Origin: Clostridiales bacterium
GTDB taxonomy: Bacteria > Bacillota > Clostridia > Oscillospirales > Oscillospiraceae
Length of the DNA stretch: 64,000 nucleotides
Direction of reading: 5' to 3'
Assembly: GCA_004555655.1 (NCBI GenBank)
Contig: SFHJ01000006.1
Coordinates: 20,813-84,812 of the forward strand
Positions 40,029-49,496 of this stretch are shown in pieces. Below the pieces are notes generated by a model, which was not told the DNA's origin, ran no database searches, and saw only the letters and a program-made list of their open reading frames with translations. Positions within the stretch are counted from its first letter, which is position 1; every line of letters starts with the position of its first letter. The position numbers were made by a program, and so were the translations under genes.

Positions 40029-41363
40029 ATGAAACTCAAACAGAGGCTGCAGTCGCCGGATGCGATGCTCCGTGCGCTGTTCGCCCTTTTTACGCTGGCC
40101 TGTCTGGCCGCAGCGGTCATTATGCCCGACCGGGGCGGTATGCTCTCCGGGCTGGGCCGCATCTGCACGCAGTCGGGCCAGACGGTCAAAAGCTATTTTG
40201 ATGTGTCCTACGGCGGCTTTGCCGGGACGTTTTTGAATGTGGCGCTGGTGTGCCTGGTCTGCCTCGGCGTCTACTGTCTGCCGGGCGCCAAGCCCGACGG
40301 TGTGTCCGCGCTGGCATTTTTCCTGACGGCGGGCTTCTGCTTCTGGGGTACCACGATTCTCAACATCTGGTTCTCATTCGCGGGCGTGGCGCTGTACTGT
40401 CTGGTGAAGAAGAAGAGCCCCGGCTCGCAGGCGAACGCATTTTTGTTCTCCACGGGTCTTGCGCCGCTCATTACCGAGATGCTCTTCCGCTATCCCGCGG
40501 CAGACTGGCATGGCTTTACGGTGCTGGGCGTTGTTCTGGCGCTGGCGGTGGGCGTGTTTATCGGCTTTTTCCTGCCTGCGGGTCTGCCGCACAGCCCCAA
40601 GATGCACAAGGGCTACGACCTGTATTCTGCGGCCGTGCCCATTGGTCTGACGGCGTTTTTCCTGCGCGCGCTTCTGTATAAGGTGTTTTTGCCCGAGCCG
40701 CCCGCGAGCGTGGGCGTGGGTCTGACGGACAGCTTCTGGGCCGTGTGCAACGTGTTCTGCTTCATCGTCTTTGGCCTTGCGGTTCTGGGCGGACTTTGGC
40801 TGGACGGCGGCAAGCAGTATCTGCCGCTCATCAAAGATTCGGGCTACAACGCCGACTACGGCGCGAAGTACGGCTCCGGCAGCACGCTGCTCAACTTTGG
40901 CGTCTACGGCCTTTTCATCGTGCTGTATTATAATCTCATCGGTGCGAACTGGAACGCCGCGACGCTTGGCTGCGTGTTCTGCATGGTCTGCTGCTTCATG
41001 AAGGGCAGCCATCCGGGCAACGTCTGGCCGATTATGGCGGGATATGTGATTGCCAGCTTTATCGCTAAATTTGTCTGCGGCCTCATCGGCGTGGACTTTA
41101 CGCTGGCCATTAACGCGCAGGCGATCGTCATCGGTCTCTGCTTTGCAAACGGCCTGTCGCCCGTGGCGGGCAGCTACGGCTGGCTGATTGGCATTGTGGC
41201 TGGCATGATGCACTACACGCTCGTCACCTGCGTGCCGCTGCTGCACGGCGCGTTCTGCCTGTATAACGGCGGCTTCACGGCGGCGTTCACCTGCTTCATG
41301 CTCATCCCCGTGCTGGAGCACTTCTGCCATACGAAGCAGGAGCGCAAGCAGCTGAAGGCGTAG
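40029..41363 (+). CDS. DUF1576 polytopic membrane protein
   Basis: A 444-residue membrane protein with ~11-12 hydrophobic helices, matching the DUF1576 type (HSPKMHKGYDLYSAAVPIGL, PLIKDSGYNADYGAKYGSG, MKGSHPGNVWPIMAGYV). The family has no proven function. The conserved polar loops suggest a carrier or channel. The ATG follows TAGGAGGAGATTTTC. A terminator separates it from folD, but the direction is the same; a small zinc-ribbon gene follows after 15 bp. Confidence 0.82.
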   Translation: MKLKQRLQSPDAMLRALFALFTLACLAAAVIMPDRGGMLSGLGRICTQSGQTVKSYFDVSYGGFAGTFLNVALVCLVCLGVYCLPGAKPDGVSALAFFLTAGFCFWGTTILNIWFSFAGVALYCLVKKKSPGSQANAFLFSTGLAPLITEMLFRYPAADWHGFTVLGVVLALAVGVFIGFFLPAGLPHSPKMHKGYDLYSAAVPIGLTAFFLRALLYKVFLPEPPASVGVGLTDSFWAVCNVFCFIVFGLAVLGGLWLDGGKQYLPLIKDSGYNADYGAKYGSGSTLLNFGVYGLFIVLYYNLIGANWNAATLGCVFCMVCCFMKGSHPGNVWPIMAGYVIASFIAKFVCGLIGVDFTLAINAQAIVIGLCFANGLSPVAGSYGWLIGIVAGMMHYTLVTCVPLLHGAFCLYNGGFTAAFTCFMLIPVLEHFCHTKQERKQLKA

Positions 41364-41378
41364 GAAAAGGTGCGCGCC

Positions 41379-41717
41379 ATGTATTACTGTCCGGATTGCC
41401 GCCTTGCCAATGAAACCGGCTGCTGCCGCGCGTGCGGCAGGCGTGGCCTGCGCGAAGCGCGCCGCGGCGATTTTTGCTATCTCACAACGCAGACCGCGCC
41501 CTGGACACAGATGCTGCAGGAGGTGCTGGAGAATAACGGCGTCGTCAGCACGCAGTGGCTGGTGCCAGGGGCATGGGCGGCGGCGTATTTTGGAAGCTCG
41601 CCGCAGAACAGGACGGAGTTTTTCGTGCCGTATGAAAAGCTGGCCGGGGCGCAGCTGCTGGTAGAGGAGCTGTTTGACGCCGAAGCGGCCCGGGAGCAAG
41701 CAGAACCGGAGGAATAA
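41379..41717 (+). CDS. Small zinc-ribbon protein with DUF2007-like segment
   Basis: A 112-residue protein beginning with a zinc-ribbon pattern (MYYCPDCRLANETGCCRACG, cysteines in CxxC pairs) followed by a domain with LTTQTAPWTQMLQEVLENNG and FFVPYEKLAGAQLLVEEL, which resembles the DUF2007 signal-transducing class. Start chosen at the ATG with AAAAGG upstream; a GTG 9 bp earlier is possible. It is encoded directly after the DUF1576 gene and may regulate it. Function not known. Confidence 0.7.
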   Translation: MYYCPDCRLANETGCCRACGRRGLREARRGDFCYLTTQTAPWTQMLQEVLENNGVVSTQWLVPGAWAAAYFGSSPQNRTEFFVPYEKLAGAQLLVEELFDAEAAREQAEPEE

Positions 41718-41744
41718 AACGCGCCGCCAGCTGCAGCCTGTCCA

Positions 41745-41782
41745 AAAAAGCATCCGTATGGCTCACCATACGGATGCTTTTT
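41745..41782. terminator. Bidirectional terminator between convergent genes
   Basis: Stem AAAAAGCATCCGTATGG with its complement around CTCA. It serves the rightward zinc-ribbon gene and can also end leftward transcription from the sugar-symporter gene (stop at 41909). Confidence 0.9.
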
Positions 41783-41908
41783 CTGCCCCTTTTAACTGGA
41801 CAGCATCGGGCGATCTGGCAAGTCCGGCAGCAATTCAGCGGGAAATGGGATATGACTGCAGGCAGCACAGATGCTTCTGCGCTGTATTCAGATCCGCCGT
41901 CATGGCGA

Positions 41909-43348
41909 TCAATGCCTCACAGCCATGTTCCGGTCCATATCCGTCCGCCCGTCTGTTCCGATCTGTTTCGCTGCGTCCGCCGGAGCCGCTTCGCTGTGGG
42001 GGCTTTCTGTTTTCTCCAGCTCGGCCAGCATGCTCCGGTAGAATTCCACGCTGATTTTGTATTTCTTGCGGTAGATGACATAGCCCGCGATGATGAACAG
42101 CAGCGGAATCACGAACATCGCCAGCTTCACGATCAGCTTGCCACCGGAGCCGATGACGTCTGCGGTCTGTTCGCCGGTCTTGATGCCGGAGAGCATCAGC
42201 GTCAGGCTGATAAAGCCCGTTGAGAGCGCGCCGCCGATTTTGTTGACGAGCGGCTGGATGGAGAATGTGACGGACTCGTTGCGCTTTTTCAGCTTCCACT
42301 GGCCGTACTCCACCGTGTCGGCCAAAAACATCAGCATCAGCGTCTGGATAAACGCCTGCCCGATGAAGACCAGCACCGCAGCCAGAACGATGAGCACGAG
42401 CGAGAACTCGGCAAAGAAAAATACGACATAGCCCGCAACAACAAGCCCCGTGGCGAGCGTGTAGAGCCGCCGGCGGTTAAAATGCCGCGCCACGGCGGGA
42501 TAGACGGCCAGCGCAGCCAGCTGCGTCACGCCCACGACCGCGACCAGAACCGCGTACAGGCCCTGATCGCCAAAGACGTATTTCATGTAGTAGATGGCGA
42601 AGCCAGTGGTGGTGCAGTAGCCCACCATGAAAAGGCCCATGGCAAGCGTTGTCCACATGAGCTGGTCGTTGCCCGCCAGCGCGCGCCACATCTGCTTCAG
42701 CGTCGTGGCTTCCTGCTGTTCGGGCGCGGCCCGCTTTTCCTTCACGCCCAGAAGCGGGAACAGAAGGCCCAGAAGATAGACCGCCGCAATGACGGCCGCG
42801 CAGCAGAACCACACCTTCGGTGTGTTGCCCAGCGCCGAGGTCACGGGCTCCCACGCGACCATGACGATGTACATGCCGACGTTTGCGCAGATGCGCGCGA
42901 ACGCGCCGCAGCGCTCACGCTGCGCCTGGTCCTGCGTCATGGCGGGCAGAAGCGTCCAGTAACCGATGTCGTTCACACCAAACGTGATGTCCCACAGCAG
43001 ATACGAAACGGCGAACACCACGATAAAGCCCCAGCCACGGCCGATATTGCCGAAGAGCATCAGGAAAAAGACGGTGCTCAGTACGCCGCCGGCCAGAATC
43101 GCCGGCTTGAACTTGCCCCACGGCGAGCGGATGTTGTCGATGACGAGGCCCGTGATGGGGTCGTTCAGCGCGTCAAGGATGCGCAGCACCGACAGCGTCA
43201 TGCTGACCGCCGCAAAGACCCACAGCGGCAGACTCAGCACGTCCGACAGAAAGTACAAGATGGTGTTGGCCTCGAAGGAATAGAACATATCCCGGCCGAT
43301 GGTGCCGAGGCCGAAAAAGACGCGGTTGCGTTCGTTTTGCGATTTCAT
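41909..43348 (-). CDS. GPH-family sugar:cation symporter
   Basis: A 479-residue membrane protein with ~12 helices. Family traits are FGLGTIGRDMFYSF, LNDPITGLVIDN (the conserved Asp pair for cation/sugar binding in MelB-like proteins) and SPWGKFKPAILAG. It should import a galactoside or similar sugar with Na+ or H+. It overlaps the upstream alpha-galactosidase gene by 4 bp and is co-transcribed from the promoter at 45614-45642, so melibiose or raffinose-type sugars are the most likely substrates. Confidence 0.92.
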   Translation of the reverse strand: MKSQNERNRVFFGLGTIGRDMFYSFEANTILYFLSDVLSLPLWVFAAVSMTLSVLRILDALNDPITGLVIDNIRSPWGKFKPAILAGGVLSTVFFLMLFGNIGRGWGFIVVFAVSYLLWDITFGVNDIGYWTLLPAMTQDQAQRERCGAFARICANVGMYIVMVAWEPVTSALGNTPKVWFCCAAVIAAVYLLGLLFPLLGVKEKRAAPEQQEATTLKQMWRALAGNDQLMWTTLAMGLFMVGYCTTTGFAIYYMKYVFGDQGLYAVLVAVVGVTQLAALAVYPAVARHFNRRRLYTLATGLVVAGYVVFFFAEFSLVLIVLAAVLVFIGQAFIQTLMLMFLADTVEYGQWKLKKRNESVTFSIQPLVNKIGGALSTGFISLTLMLSGIKTGEQTADVIGSGGKLIVKLAMFVIPLLFIIAGYVIYRKKYKISVEFYRSMLAELEKTESPHSEAAPADAAKQIGTDGRTDMDRNMAVRH

Positions 43349-45594
43349 CCGGGTTCCTCCTCAATGATGTACAGATTTGAGCCAAAGTCCGCCTGCGTGC
43401 GCTGGGCCTTGTCATAGCCCGTGCCGCGGAACATGGGCGCGAGCAGGATGCCCGAGACGAGCGCCGCGCCCGAGACATGGTATTCCTCCTGCGCGTCGGG
43501 AAGCAAGAAATGCCGGTCGGCCGTGCGCAGCACAACGCCGTTCGGGTCGAGCGGCACGGGCGCGACGTGCTTCACCAGCGCGCCGAATTGCCCGATGCGA
43601 AGCGCCTGTGCCCGCGTGCGCACCGCGTAGCGTCCGGATTTGTTCGGCCCAACAAGCCGCAGCCGTTCATATCCCGGCGCGGCGCCGGCAAGCGTGTGGA
43701 ACACGCCTGCGGCAAAGTTGCCGTCCAGGCTGACCTGCCAGCCGTTTTCCAGACGGCGGAACCGGCCGAACTGGAACAGGGCCCGGTGCTGCTTATAAAA
43801 CGCAATCTGCGCGGCGATCTCCTGCTGCTCCACGGGCAGAAGCTGCCGCAGATCCAGCTCGTAGCCGAGACAGCCAAAGAACGCCACGTTTGCCCGCGTG
43901 GCAAGCGGCGTCTGGCGCAGCGTCTGTGCGTGCGGCGCGGCTGAGACGTGCGCGCCGAATGTGGACTGCGGGTACAAATAAGACAGCCCGCCCTGAATGC
44001 TGAGCCGCGCAATGGGGTCGGTGTTGTCTGAGCACCAGATCTGCGGCGAGAAGCAGAGCATGCCGGGATCGAAGCGGTTGCCGCCCGACGAGCAGCTTTC
44101 AAGCAAGATCTCGGGCCGCGGGCCGAAGATGCGGCGCAGCACGTCGTAAAGACCAAGAATATACGCGTGCGCCTTCGCGCCCTGCGCCACCGAGTGCCGG
44201 TTCATGTCCCATTTGACGTAGCGGATGTTCGCGGAATCCAGAATGTGCGAGACGTTTTCAACAATGTAGTCGCGTACTGCGGGCTTTGTCAAATCGAGCA
44301 GCAGCTGATGCCTGCCCAGCACGGGCGGGAAACCGTCTGTCAGCGCCCAATCGGGGTGGGCGCGGTAGAGTGCGGAATTTTCGTTCACCGACTCCGGCTC
44401 AAACCACAGGCCAAACGCCAAACCCAGTTCGCTGATCTTCTGTGACAGGCCCGTAAGGCCCTGCGGCAGCTTCTTCCGGTTCACCGTATAGTCGCCCAGA
44501 CCAGCCGTGTCGCCGTCGCGGCCCGCGAACCACCCATCGTCAAGGACGAACAGCTCGCAGCCGAGCTTTTTTGCGCGTCTGGCGAGGTCGAGCAGGCGCG
44601 CTTGCGTAAAATCAAACATGCACCCCTCCCAGCTGTTATACACCACGGGCCGCGCACGCCCGCGCCAGTATGGCGGGATGATGTGCCCGCTGATGAAGCG
44701 GTGCATCTGGTCGGACAGGCCGTTCAATCCCTCGCCGCTGTAGCACAGCACGGCCTCGGGCGTTTCAAACGTTTCGCCCGGCGTGAGTGTGAGCGAAAAA
44801 TTGGCGGGGGAGATGCCCTGCATCACGCGCGTGAGGTTTTGCAGCGAGCGCTGCGCCGCGGCGTAGTGGTTGCCCGAGTAGACAAGGTTGCAGCCGTATA
44901 CGCGGCCTGCGTCTTCTGTCGCGCCGGGCTCGGAGAGCAAAAAGCCCGGATTATGCCGGTTGGAGGAAAAGCCCGTGAGACTCTCGTTTACCACGCGGCT
45001 GCGCGAAACGGGCACGGTGTGGCGCGCGGCCTCGGTGATCCAGCCGCCGTCGAAGGTGCTCATCTCAAACTCGCCCGGCACATCCATGCAGAAGCTCATC
45101 AGCTTGTGGAGCGTGATGGGCGCATTGCCCGTGTTTTTCAAGACGGTTCGGCGCGTGATGGCCGTGTCAAACAGCGCAAAATAGAGCGTCAGCTCGGCTC
45201 CGGGCTGCGCCATCGTGACCTGCAGTGTCGCCTCCGCACCGCGCGCCTGCGGCAGGCCGCACGTCATCAACGCGTCGCCATGCAGCACGCGTGTGTCTGT
45301 GACCCGGAAGTCCGTGGCCGAGCCAAGCTCGAGCGGGCTTTCGCGCAGATCACCGCGTCCGCTGCCTGACCACGCAAGCGCCAGCACGTCCGGACAGCTG
45401 GCCGTGTCGCTGTCATCCAGAAGCAGGCTCCCGCCCCAGCCGAGTCCCGGCCGGCACGCGAGCGCAGCGCCGTCGGCCGTCTCGACCGGCGCGCCGAAAT
45501 GCGCCTGCTCGAGCAGGCCCCATTGGTTCACACGCAGCAGACACGACAGCGCGCCGTTTTTCAGATGCAGCCACCCGCCGTCTATTGTAATCAT
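43345..45594 (-). CDS. Alpha-galactosidase, glycoside hydrolase family 36
   Basis: A 749-residue retaining alpha-galactosidase without signal peptide, so cytoplasmic. The nucleophile is D463 in VKWDMNR; the acid/base Asp lies in SDNTD (523-526); CSSGGNRFD (~501-509) shapes the galactose pocket. Length matches bacterial GH36 enzymes (~730-750). The chosen ATG follows AGAGGTGAGCGT. It hydrolyses alpha-1,6-galactosides brought in by the GPH symporter encoded immediately downstream. Confidence 0.95.
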   Translation of the reverse strand: MITIDGGWLHLKNGALSCLLRVNQWGLLEQAHFGAPVETADGAALACRPGLGWGGSLLLDDSDTASCPDVLALAWSGSGRGDLRESPLELGSATDFRVTDTRVLHGDALMTCGLPQARGAEATLQVTMAQPGAELTLYFALFDTAITRRTVLKNTGNAPITLHKLMSFCMDVPGEFEMSTFDGGWITEAARHTVPVSRSRVVNESLTGFSSNRHNPGFLLSEPGATEDAGRVYGCNLVYSGNHYAAAQRSLQNLTRVMQGISPANFSLTLTPGETFETPEAVLCYSGEGLNGLSDQMHRFISGHIIPPYWRGRARPVVYNSWEGCMFDFTQARLLDLARRAKKLGCELFVLDDGWFAGRDGDTAGLGDYTVNRKKLPQGLTGLSQKISELGLAFGLWFEPESVNENSALYRAHPDWALTDGFPPVLGRHQLLLDLTKPAVRDYIVENVSHILDSANIRYVKWDMNRHSVAQGAKAHAYILGLYDVLRRIFGPRPEILLESCSSGGNRFDPGMLCFSPQIWCSDNTDPIARLSIQGGLSYLYPQSTFGAHVSAAPHAQTLRQTPLATRANVAFFGCLGYELDLRQLLPVEQQEIAAQIAFYKQHRALFQFGRFRRLENGWQVSLDGNFAAGVFHTLAGAAPGYERLRLVGPNKSGRYAVRTRAQALRIGQFGALVKHVAPVPLDPNGVVLRTADRHFLLPDAQEEYHVSGAALVSGILLAPMFRGTGYDKAQRTQADFGSNLYIIEEEPG

Positions 45595-45613
45595 ACGCTC
45601 ACCTCTGGTTTCT

Positions 45614-45642
45614 ATTGTATCTGCCGGAATTTTCCGTGTCAA
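45614..45642 (-). promoter_or_regulatory. Promoter of the alpha-galactosidase operon
   Basis: On the minus strand a perfect TTGACA (45637-45642) and TACAAT (45614-45619) are 17 bp apart, 20 bp before the ATG. Confidence 0.88.
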
Positions 45643-45653
45643 TGAAATTTGGG

Positions 45654-45682
45654 ATGACGCGGGCGCACGGACGTGGTAAAAT
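45654..45682 (+). promoter_or_regulatory. Promoter of the alpha-glucosidase gene
   Basis: ATGACG (45654-45659) and TAAAAT (45677-45682) are 17 bp apart and 28 bp upstream of the ATG. The divergent promoters are back to back, so one regulator could control both sugar genes. Confidence 0.6.
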
Positions 45683-45710
45683 GAAAAAAAGACGCAAAGG
45701 AGCCGGTGGT

Positions 45711-47366
45711 ATGGAAAAAACGCGCTGGTATAAGGACATGGTATTCTATCAGATCTGGCCGCGCTCGTTCAAGGACGCAGACGCAGACGGCATGGGCGAC
45801 CTCTGGGGCGTGTATGAAAAGCTGGACTACCTCCAGTCGCTCGGCGTGGACGGCATCTGGTTCTCGCCGCTGTATCCCTCGCCCGGGGCCGACTGCGGCT
45901 ATGACATTGCCGACTACATGGACATCGCGCCGGAGTTTGGCGGCATGGAGGCGTTCAAAAAGGTGCTCGACGGCGCGCATGCGCGCGGGATGAAGCTCAT
46001 CATGGATCTGGTCGTGAACCACACCTCAGACGAGCACGCGTGGTTTCAGAAGAGCCGCAGGCGCATCGAGCCGTATACCGATTACTACATCTGGCGGCCC
46101 GCCCGGCCGGACGGGAAGCTGCCGAACAACTGGGACTCGTGCTTTGAGGGCAAGGCGTGGCAGTTTGACGAGCTGCGCGGGGAGTATTACCTGCACATCT
46201 TCGCCGTCAAGCAGCCCGATCTCAACATGGACAACCCCCTCGTGCGAGAAGAGGTGAAGAAGATCCTGCGCTTCTGGCTGGATCTGGGCGTCGACGGCTT
46301 CCGCGAGGACGTCATCACGTATATCTCAAAAAAAGAGGGCCTGCCCAATGATTACCTGTTCCCGATGAACAAGGGCATGCTCCACTACAACCACGGCCCG
46401 CACATCCACGAATACCTGCACGAGTTCAAGCGCGACGTGCTCGATCACTACGACTGCATGACGCTGGCCGAGGCGCCGCTCGTCTCGCCAAAGCGGGCGC
46501 TGAAGTACATTGCCGAGGACGAAACGGGACAGATGGACATGATGATCCAGTTCCAGAGCCAGTGCGCCGATTGCCTGTTTACCGACTATCTGCCGATGAA
46601 ATTCTCGCTGCGGCGGTTCAAGCGCGCGTTTTCCAGCTGGCAGAAAAAGCTGCGCGGCAGGGCGTGGAACATGCTGTATCTTGAAAACCACGACCATCCG
46701 CGCGTCGTCTCGCGCTACGGCAGCGAGAAGTTCTGGAAGCAGAGCGCGAAAACGCTCGCCGCGAGCTACCTGTTTCTGCAGGGCACGCCGTTTGTCTATC
46801 AGGGGCAGGAGCTCGGCATGCTGAACTGGCGGCCGGAGGACCCCGAGCTCTACGAGGACGTGCAGACGCGCTGGCAGTATGCGCACGCGGCGCTCAATCG
46901 ATCGCCCGAGCAGCGCCTGCACCGGCTCTGGCGCGCGTCGCGCGACTCGGCCCGCACACCCATGCAGTGGACGGACGGCGAGCATGCCGGATTCAGCACG
47001 GCTTCGCCGTGGTTCAGCGTGAATGAAAACTACAAAGCCATCAACGCCCGGCAGCAGGAGCAGGACCCCGACTCCATTCTGAACTTCTACCGCAGGGCCA
47101 TTGCGCTGCGAAAGCGGCTTCGGGCTGTGCGCGACGGCGAATACCGTGAGTTTTTCCCGCTCAGCGGCAGGCTCTACTGCTACAGCCGCGAGCTTCCGGG
47201 GCAGAAGCTGCTCGTGCTGTGCGCGTACAGTGAAAAGCCGCAGAAGCTGCGCGTGCCCGCCGGGTTTGACCTTTCGCGCGCGGAGCTGGTTTTGCAGAAT
47301 TATGCCGTATTGCAGCCCGGCGTGCTGCAGCCGTATGAAACGCGCGTCTATTTGTGGGAAGACTGA
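45711..47366 (+). CDS. Alpha-glucosidase / oligo-1,6-glucosidase, glycoside hydrolase family 13
   Basis: A 551-residue GH13 enzyme without signal peptide. The catalytic set is complete: nucleophile D200 in DGFREDVI, acid/base E254 in TLAEAPLVS, and transition-state Asp D328 in ENHDHPR. The N-terminal start KDMVFYQIWPRSF is typical of oligo-1,6-glucosidases and related alpha-glucosidases. The start follows AAAGGAGCCGGTGGT; an open frame upstream is non-coding. It would hydrolyse short alpha-glucosides inside the cell, complementing the alpha-galactosidase encoded divergently. Confidence 0.95.
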   Translation: MEKTRWYKDMVFYQIWPRSFKDADADGMGDLWGVYEKLDYLQSLGVDGIWFSPLYPSPGADCGYDIADYMDIAPEFGGMEAFKKVLDGAHARGMKLIMDLVVNHTSDEHAWFQKSRRRIEPYTDYYIWRPARPDGKLPNNWDSCFEGKAWQFDELRGEYYLHIFAVKQPDLNMDNPLVREEVKKILRFWLDLGVDGFREDVITYISKKEGLPNDYLFPMNKGMLHYNHGPHIHEYLHEFKRDVLDHYDCMTLAEAPLVSPKRALKYIAEDETGQMDMMIQFQSQCADCLFTDYLPMKFSLRRFKRAFSSWQKKLRGRAWNMLYLENHDHPRVVSRYGSEKFWKQSAKTLAASYLFLQGTPFVYQGQELGMLNWRPEDPELYEDVQTRWQYAHAALNRSPEQRLHRLWRASRDSARTPMQWTDGEHAGFSTASPWFSVNENYKAINARQQEQDPDSILNFYRRAIALRKRLRAVRDGEYREFFPLSGRLYCYSRELPGQKLLVLCAYSEKPQKLRVPAGFDLSRAELVLQNYAVLQPGVLQPYETRVYLWED

Positions 47367-47371
47367 AAAGG

Positions 47372-47398
47372 GCCCCGTTTCCGTTGTGGAAACGGGGC
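47372..47398 (-). terminator. Terminator between convergent alpha-glucosidase and dprA genes
   Basis: Stem GCCCCGTTTCC/GGAAACGGGGC with GTTGT loop. The T-run follows on the minus strand, so it mainly ends the thyA-folA-helicase-dprA transcript. Confidence 0.8.
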
Positions 47399-47405
47399 TT
47401 GCTGG

Positions 47406-48287
47406 TTAAAACTGGAGCTGCGCGGCCTGCAGTGTGGCGAGCGTATCAAGCCGTGTGACCGGCTGCGCGCCAAGCGACGACAGCGCGTTGGCTGCTTCGC
47501 TGCCGTCGTCAAAGACGAACACGGGGCTGTAGCCCCGGCGCAGATTGTCCGTTGTGCCGGCCCATGTGCCGCCGGTTTCAAGACCTGCCTGCGCGACGAG
47601 CGTTTTTTCGCCCATCGCGTGGATGAGCCGGTTGCGGCGCAGCGCGCGCGGCGTGGAAAACGGAAGATCAAACCCGTCCTCGGACACATAGCAGAGATTG
47701 TCCTGCGCCTGACAGCTGCAAAGCTGCGTGGCGGGGAAGATGACGGCGCTGCCGTTCTTCGACAGACAAGCCTGCTGCGCCGCCGAATCCGCGCCCGGCG
47801 CGCCACCGGAGACGAGCGTAAAATGCTCCCCGGCGATCAGCCGGCCGGCGGCTTCGGCAAAGGCCCGGTTTTCAGGCCGCAGCGCGCGCGAACCGACCAC
47901 GCCGATCATGCGCGCCTGCAGAAGCCGCAGATCGCCGCGCACGAACAAAACCGGCGGGCAATCCATGCCGAGCAGCGCGGCGAGCCGTTTGGGGTACGCC
48001 GGGCTGATGCGCGTGAGCGGTACAATGCCGAGCTTTGCGGCCCGGGCCAGATACCCGTCCAGCGCTGCCTCGCGCGCAAGCAGATGTACGATGCGGCTTG
48101 CGTCGGCTTCGCCATAGCCCAGCCGGTGCAGGTCTTTTTCATGCAGCTCGCGCAGCGGGTCGCCGCTGCCCGGCCCAAGCGCGTGTGCGCGCATGGAGAG
48201 CGTGCGAAACTGCGCCATGGTGAGCGGCTTTTCCCCGTCCGGCAGCTGCGCGCACAGCAGCAGGACGCCGCGTTCCGCCGCCGTCAC
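47406..48287 (-). CDS. DprA/Smf-like DNA-processing protein
   Basis: A 293-residue DprA-like protein. The Rossmann-type domain holds GVVGSRALRPENRAFAEAAG and LVSGGAPGADSAAQQACL, the analogues of the GSR and SGGAxGID motifs for single-stranded DNA binding and RecA loading during uptake of DNA. A SAM-like N-terminal region precedes it; the C-terminal winged helix of larger DprA proteins is absent. The SGGA motif is altered (usual GIDxxAH is GADSAAQ), so activity may differ from canonical DprA. It overlaps the helicase gene by 4 bp. Confidence 0.8.
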   Translation of the reverse strand: MTAAERGVLLLCAQLPDGEKPLTMAQFRTLSMRAHALGPGSGDPLRELHEKDLHRLGYGEADASRIVHLLAREAALDGYLARAAKLGIVPLTRISPAYPKRLAALLGMDCPPVLFVRGDLRLLQARMIGVVGSRALRPENRAFAEAAGRLIAGEHFTLVSGGAPGADSAAQQACLSKNGSAVIFPATQLCSCQAQDNLCYVSEDGFDLPFSTPRALRRNRLIHAMGEKTLVAQAGLETGGTWAGTTDNLRRGYSPVFVFDDGSEAANALSSLGAQPVTRLDTLATLQAAQLQF

Positions 48288-49468
48288 CGGAATCGCCTGC
48301 GCGGCTGCGGCTTTTTGATTTCTGCCTCGACCAGCGTGCCGTCTTCGAGGAATTTCACGGGCTGGATGTGATAGTGCGAATATTTTGCGATTTCCTCCAG
48401 CTTGGCCTGCTCGGGGAAGGTGCCCAGCACCGAGATGGCCACGCCCTTTTTCTTCGCCCGGCCCGTGCGGCCGATGCGGTGGATGTAATACTCATTCTCC
48501 TCGGGCACGTCGTAGTTGATGACACAGTCCACGTCGTCGACATCGATACCGCGCGAGGCCACATCGGTGGCAATCAGCACGGGAAGATTTCCGCTTTTGA
48601 ACGTGCGCATGGTCTTTTCACGTGTGACCTGCCGGATATCGCCGTGCAGGCAGTCGGCGTCAACGCCCATGCGCTTTAAATCATCACACAGCCGCTGGCA
48701 CATGAGCTTGGTGTTGCAGAAGATGATCGTGCGCTCAAAGCCCATCGTGCGCAGCAGTTTCATTGTGGTATCGATCTTCTCCAGCGGGGGACACGTGATG
48801 GAGTACTGCGTGATGTCGGGCCGGTTCTCCAGATCTGCCGGTACGGTGATCTCCACCTCGTCGCGCTGGTACATCCACGACACCGTCATGACCTCCTGCG
48901 AGATGGTGGCGGAGAACAGGCCCAGATTTTTGCGGTTTTTGACCTTTTCGATGATCTTCGTCACGTCGTCAAAAAAGCCCATGTCCAGCATCCGGTCGGC
49001 CTCGTCGAGGACGATGGTCTGCACCTTGTCCAGCCGCAGCGTCTTGCGGTTGAAGTGGTCCATGAGCCTGCCCGGCGTGGCGACCACGATCTGCGGGTGA
49101 TTTTTGAGCTGCTTGATCTGCCCCTCGATTTTCGCGCCGCCGTAGACCACGGCCACGCGGATGTCCTTGTAAAAGGCCAGAAGGCCGCGCAGTTCATCGC
49201 AGATCTGAATGGCCAGCTCGCGCGTGGGAGCAAGGATCAGACCCTGCAAGTCCTCGCTGGCAGGATCGATGTGCTCAATCATCGGGATGCCGAACGCGAA
49301 CGTCTTGCCCGTGCCCGTGGGAGCCTTGGCAATGACGTCCTTCCACTGCATAAAAGGCGGGATGGCCTCGGCCTGGATGCGGGTGGGGTAGCCGTAGCCC
49401 TTTTTCTCCAGCGCCTGCAGAATCTGCGGCGAGAGGCCGAGGTCACTGAATGTCAAGTTCTGTTCCAT
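48284..49468 (-). CDS. DEAD-box RNA helicase
   Basis: A 394-residue ATP-dependent RNA helicase core with all standard motifs: Q-motif region FSDLGLSPQILQAL, Walker A APTGTGKT, VLDEADRMLD (DEAD), FSATIS (SAT) and HRIGRTGR. There is no long C-terminal RNA-binding extension, so it belongs to the short CshA/RhlE-like class used in RNA turnover or ribosome assembly. The ATG follows AAAGGAAATTTGACT; a TTG two codons earlier is less likely because it is too close to the ribosome binding site. It is co-transcribed with folA upstream (28-bp gap) and dprA downstream. Confidence 0.94.
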   Translation of the reverse strand: MEQNLTFSDLGLSPQILQALEKKGYGYPTRIQAEAIPPFMQWKDVIAKAPTGTGKTFAFGIPMIEHIDPASEDLQGLILAPTRELAIQICDELRGLLAFYKDIRVAVVYGGAKIEGQIKQLKNHPQIVVATPGRLMDHFNRKTLRLDKVQTIVLDEADRMLDMGFFDDVTKIIEKVKNRKNLGLFSATISQEVMTVSWMYQRDEVEITVPADLENRPDITQYSITCPPLEKIDTTMKLLRTMGFERTIIFCNTKLMCQRLCDDLKRMGVDADCLHGDIRQVTREKTMRTFKSGNLPVLIATDVASRGIDVDDVDCVINYDVPEENEYYIHRIGRTGRAKKKGVAISVLGTFPEQAKLEEIAKYSHYHIQPVKFLEDGTLVEAEIKKPQPRRRFR

Positions 49469-49496
49469 AGTCAAATTTCCTTTGTAAACGCCTGGC

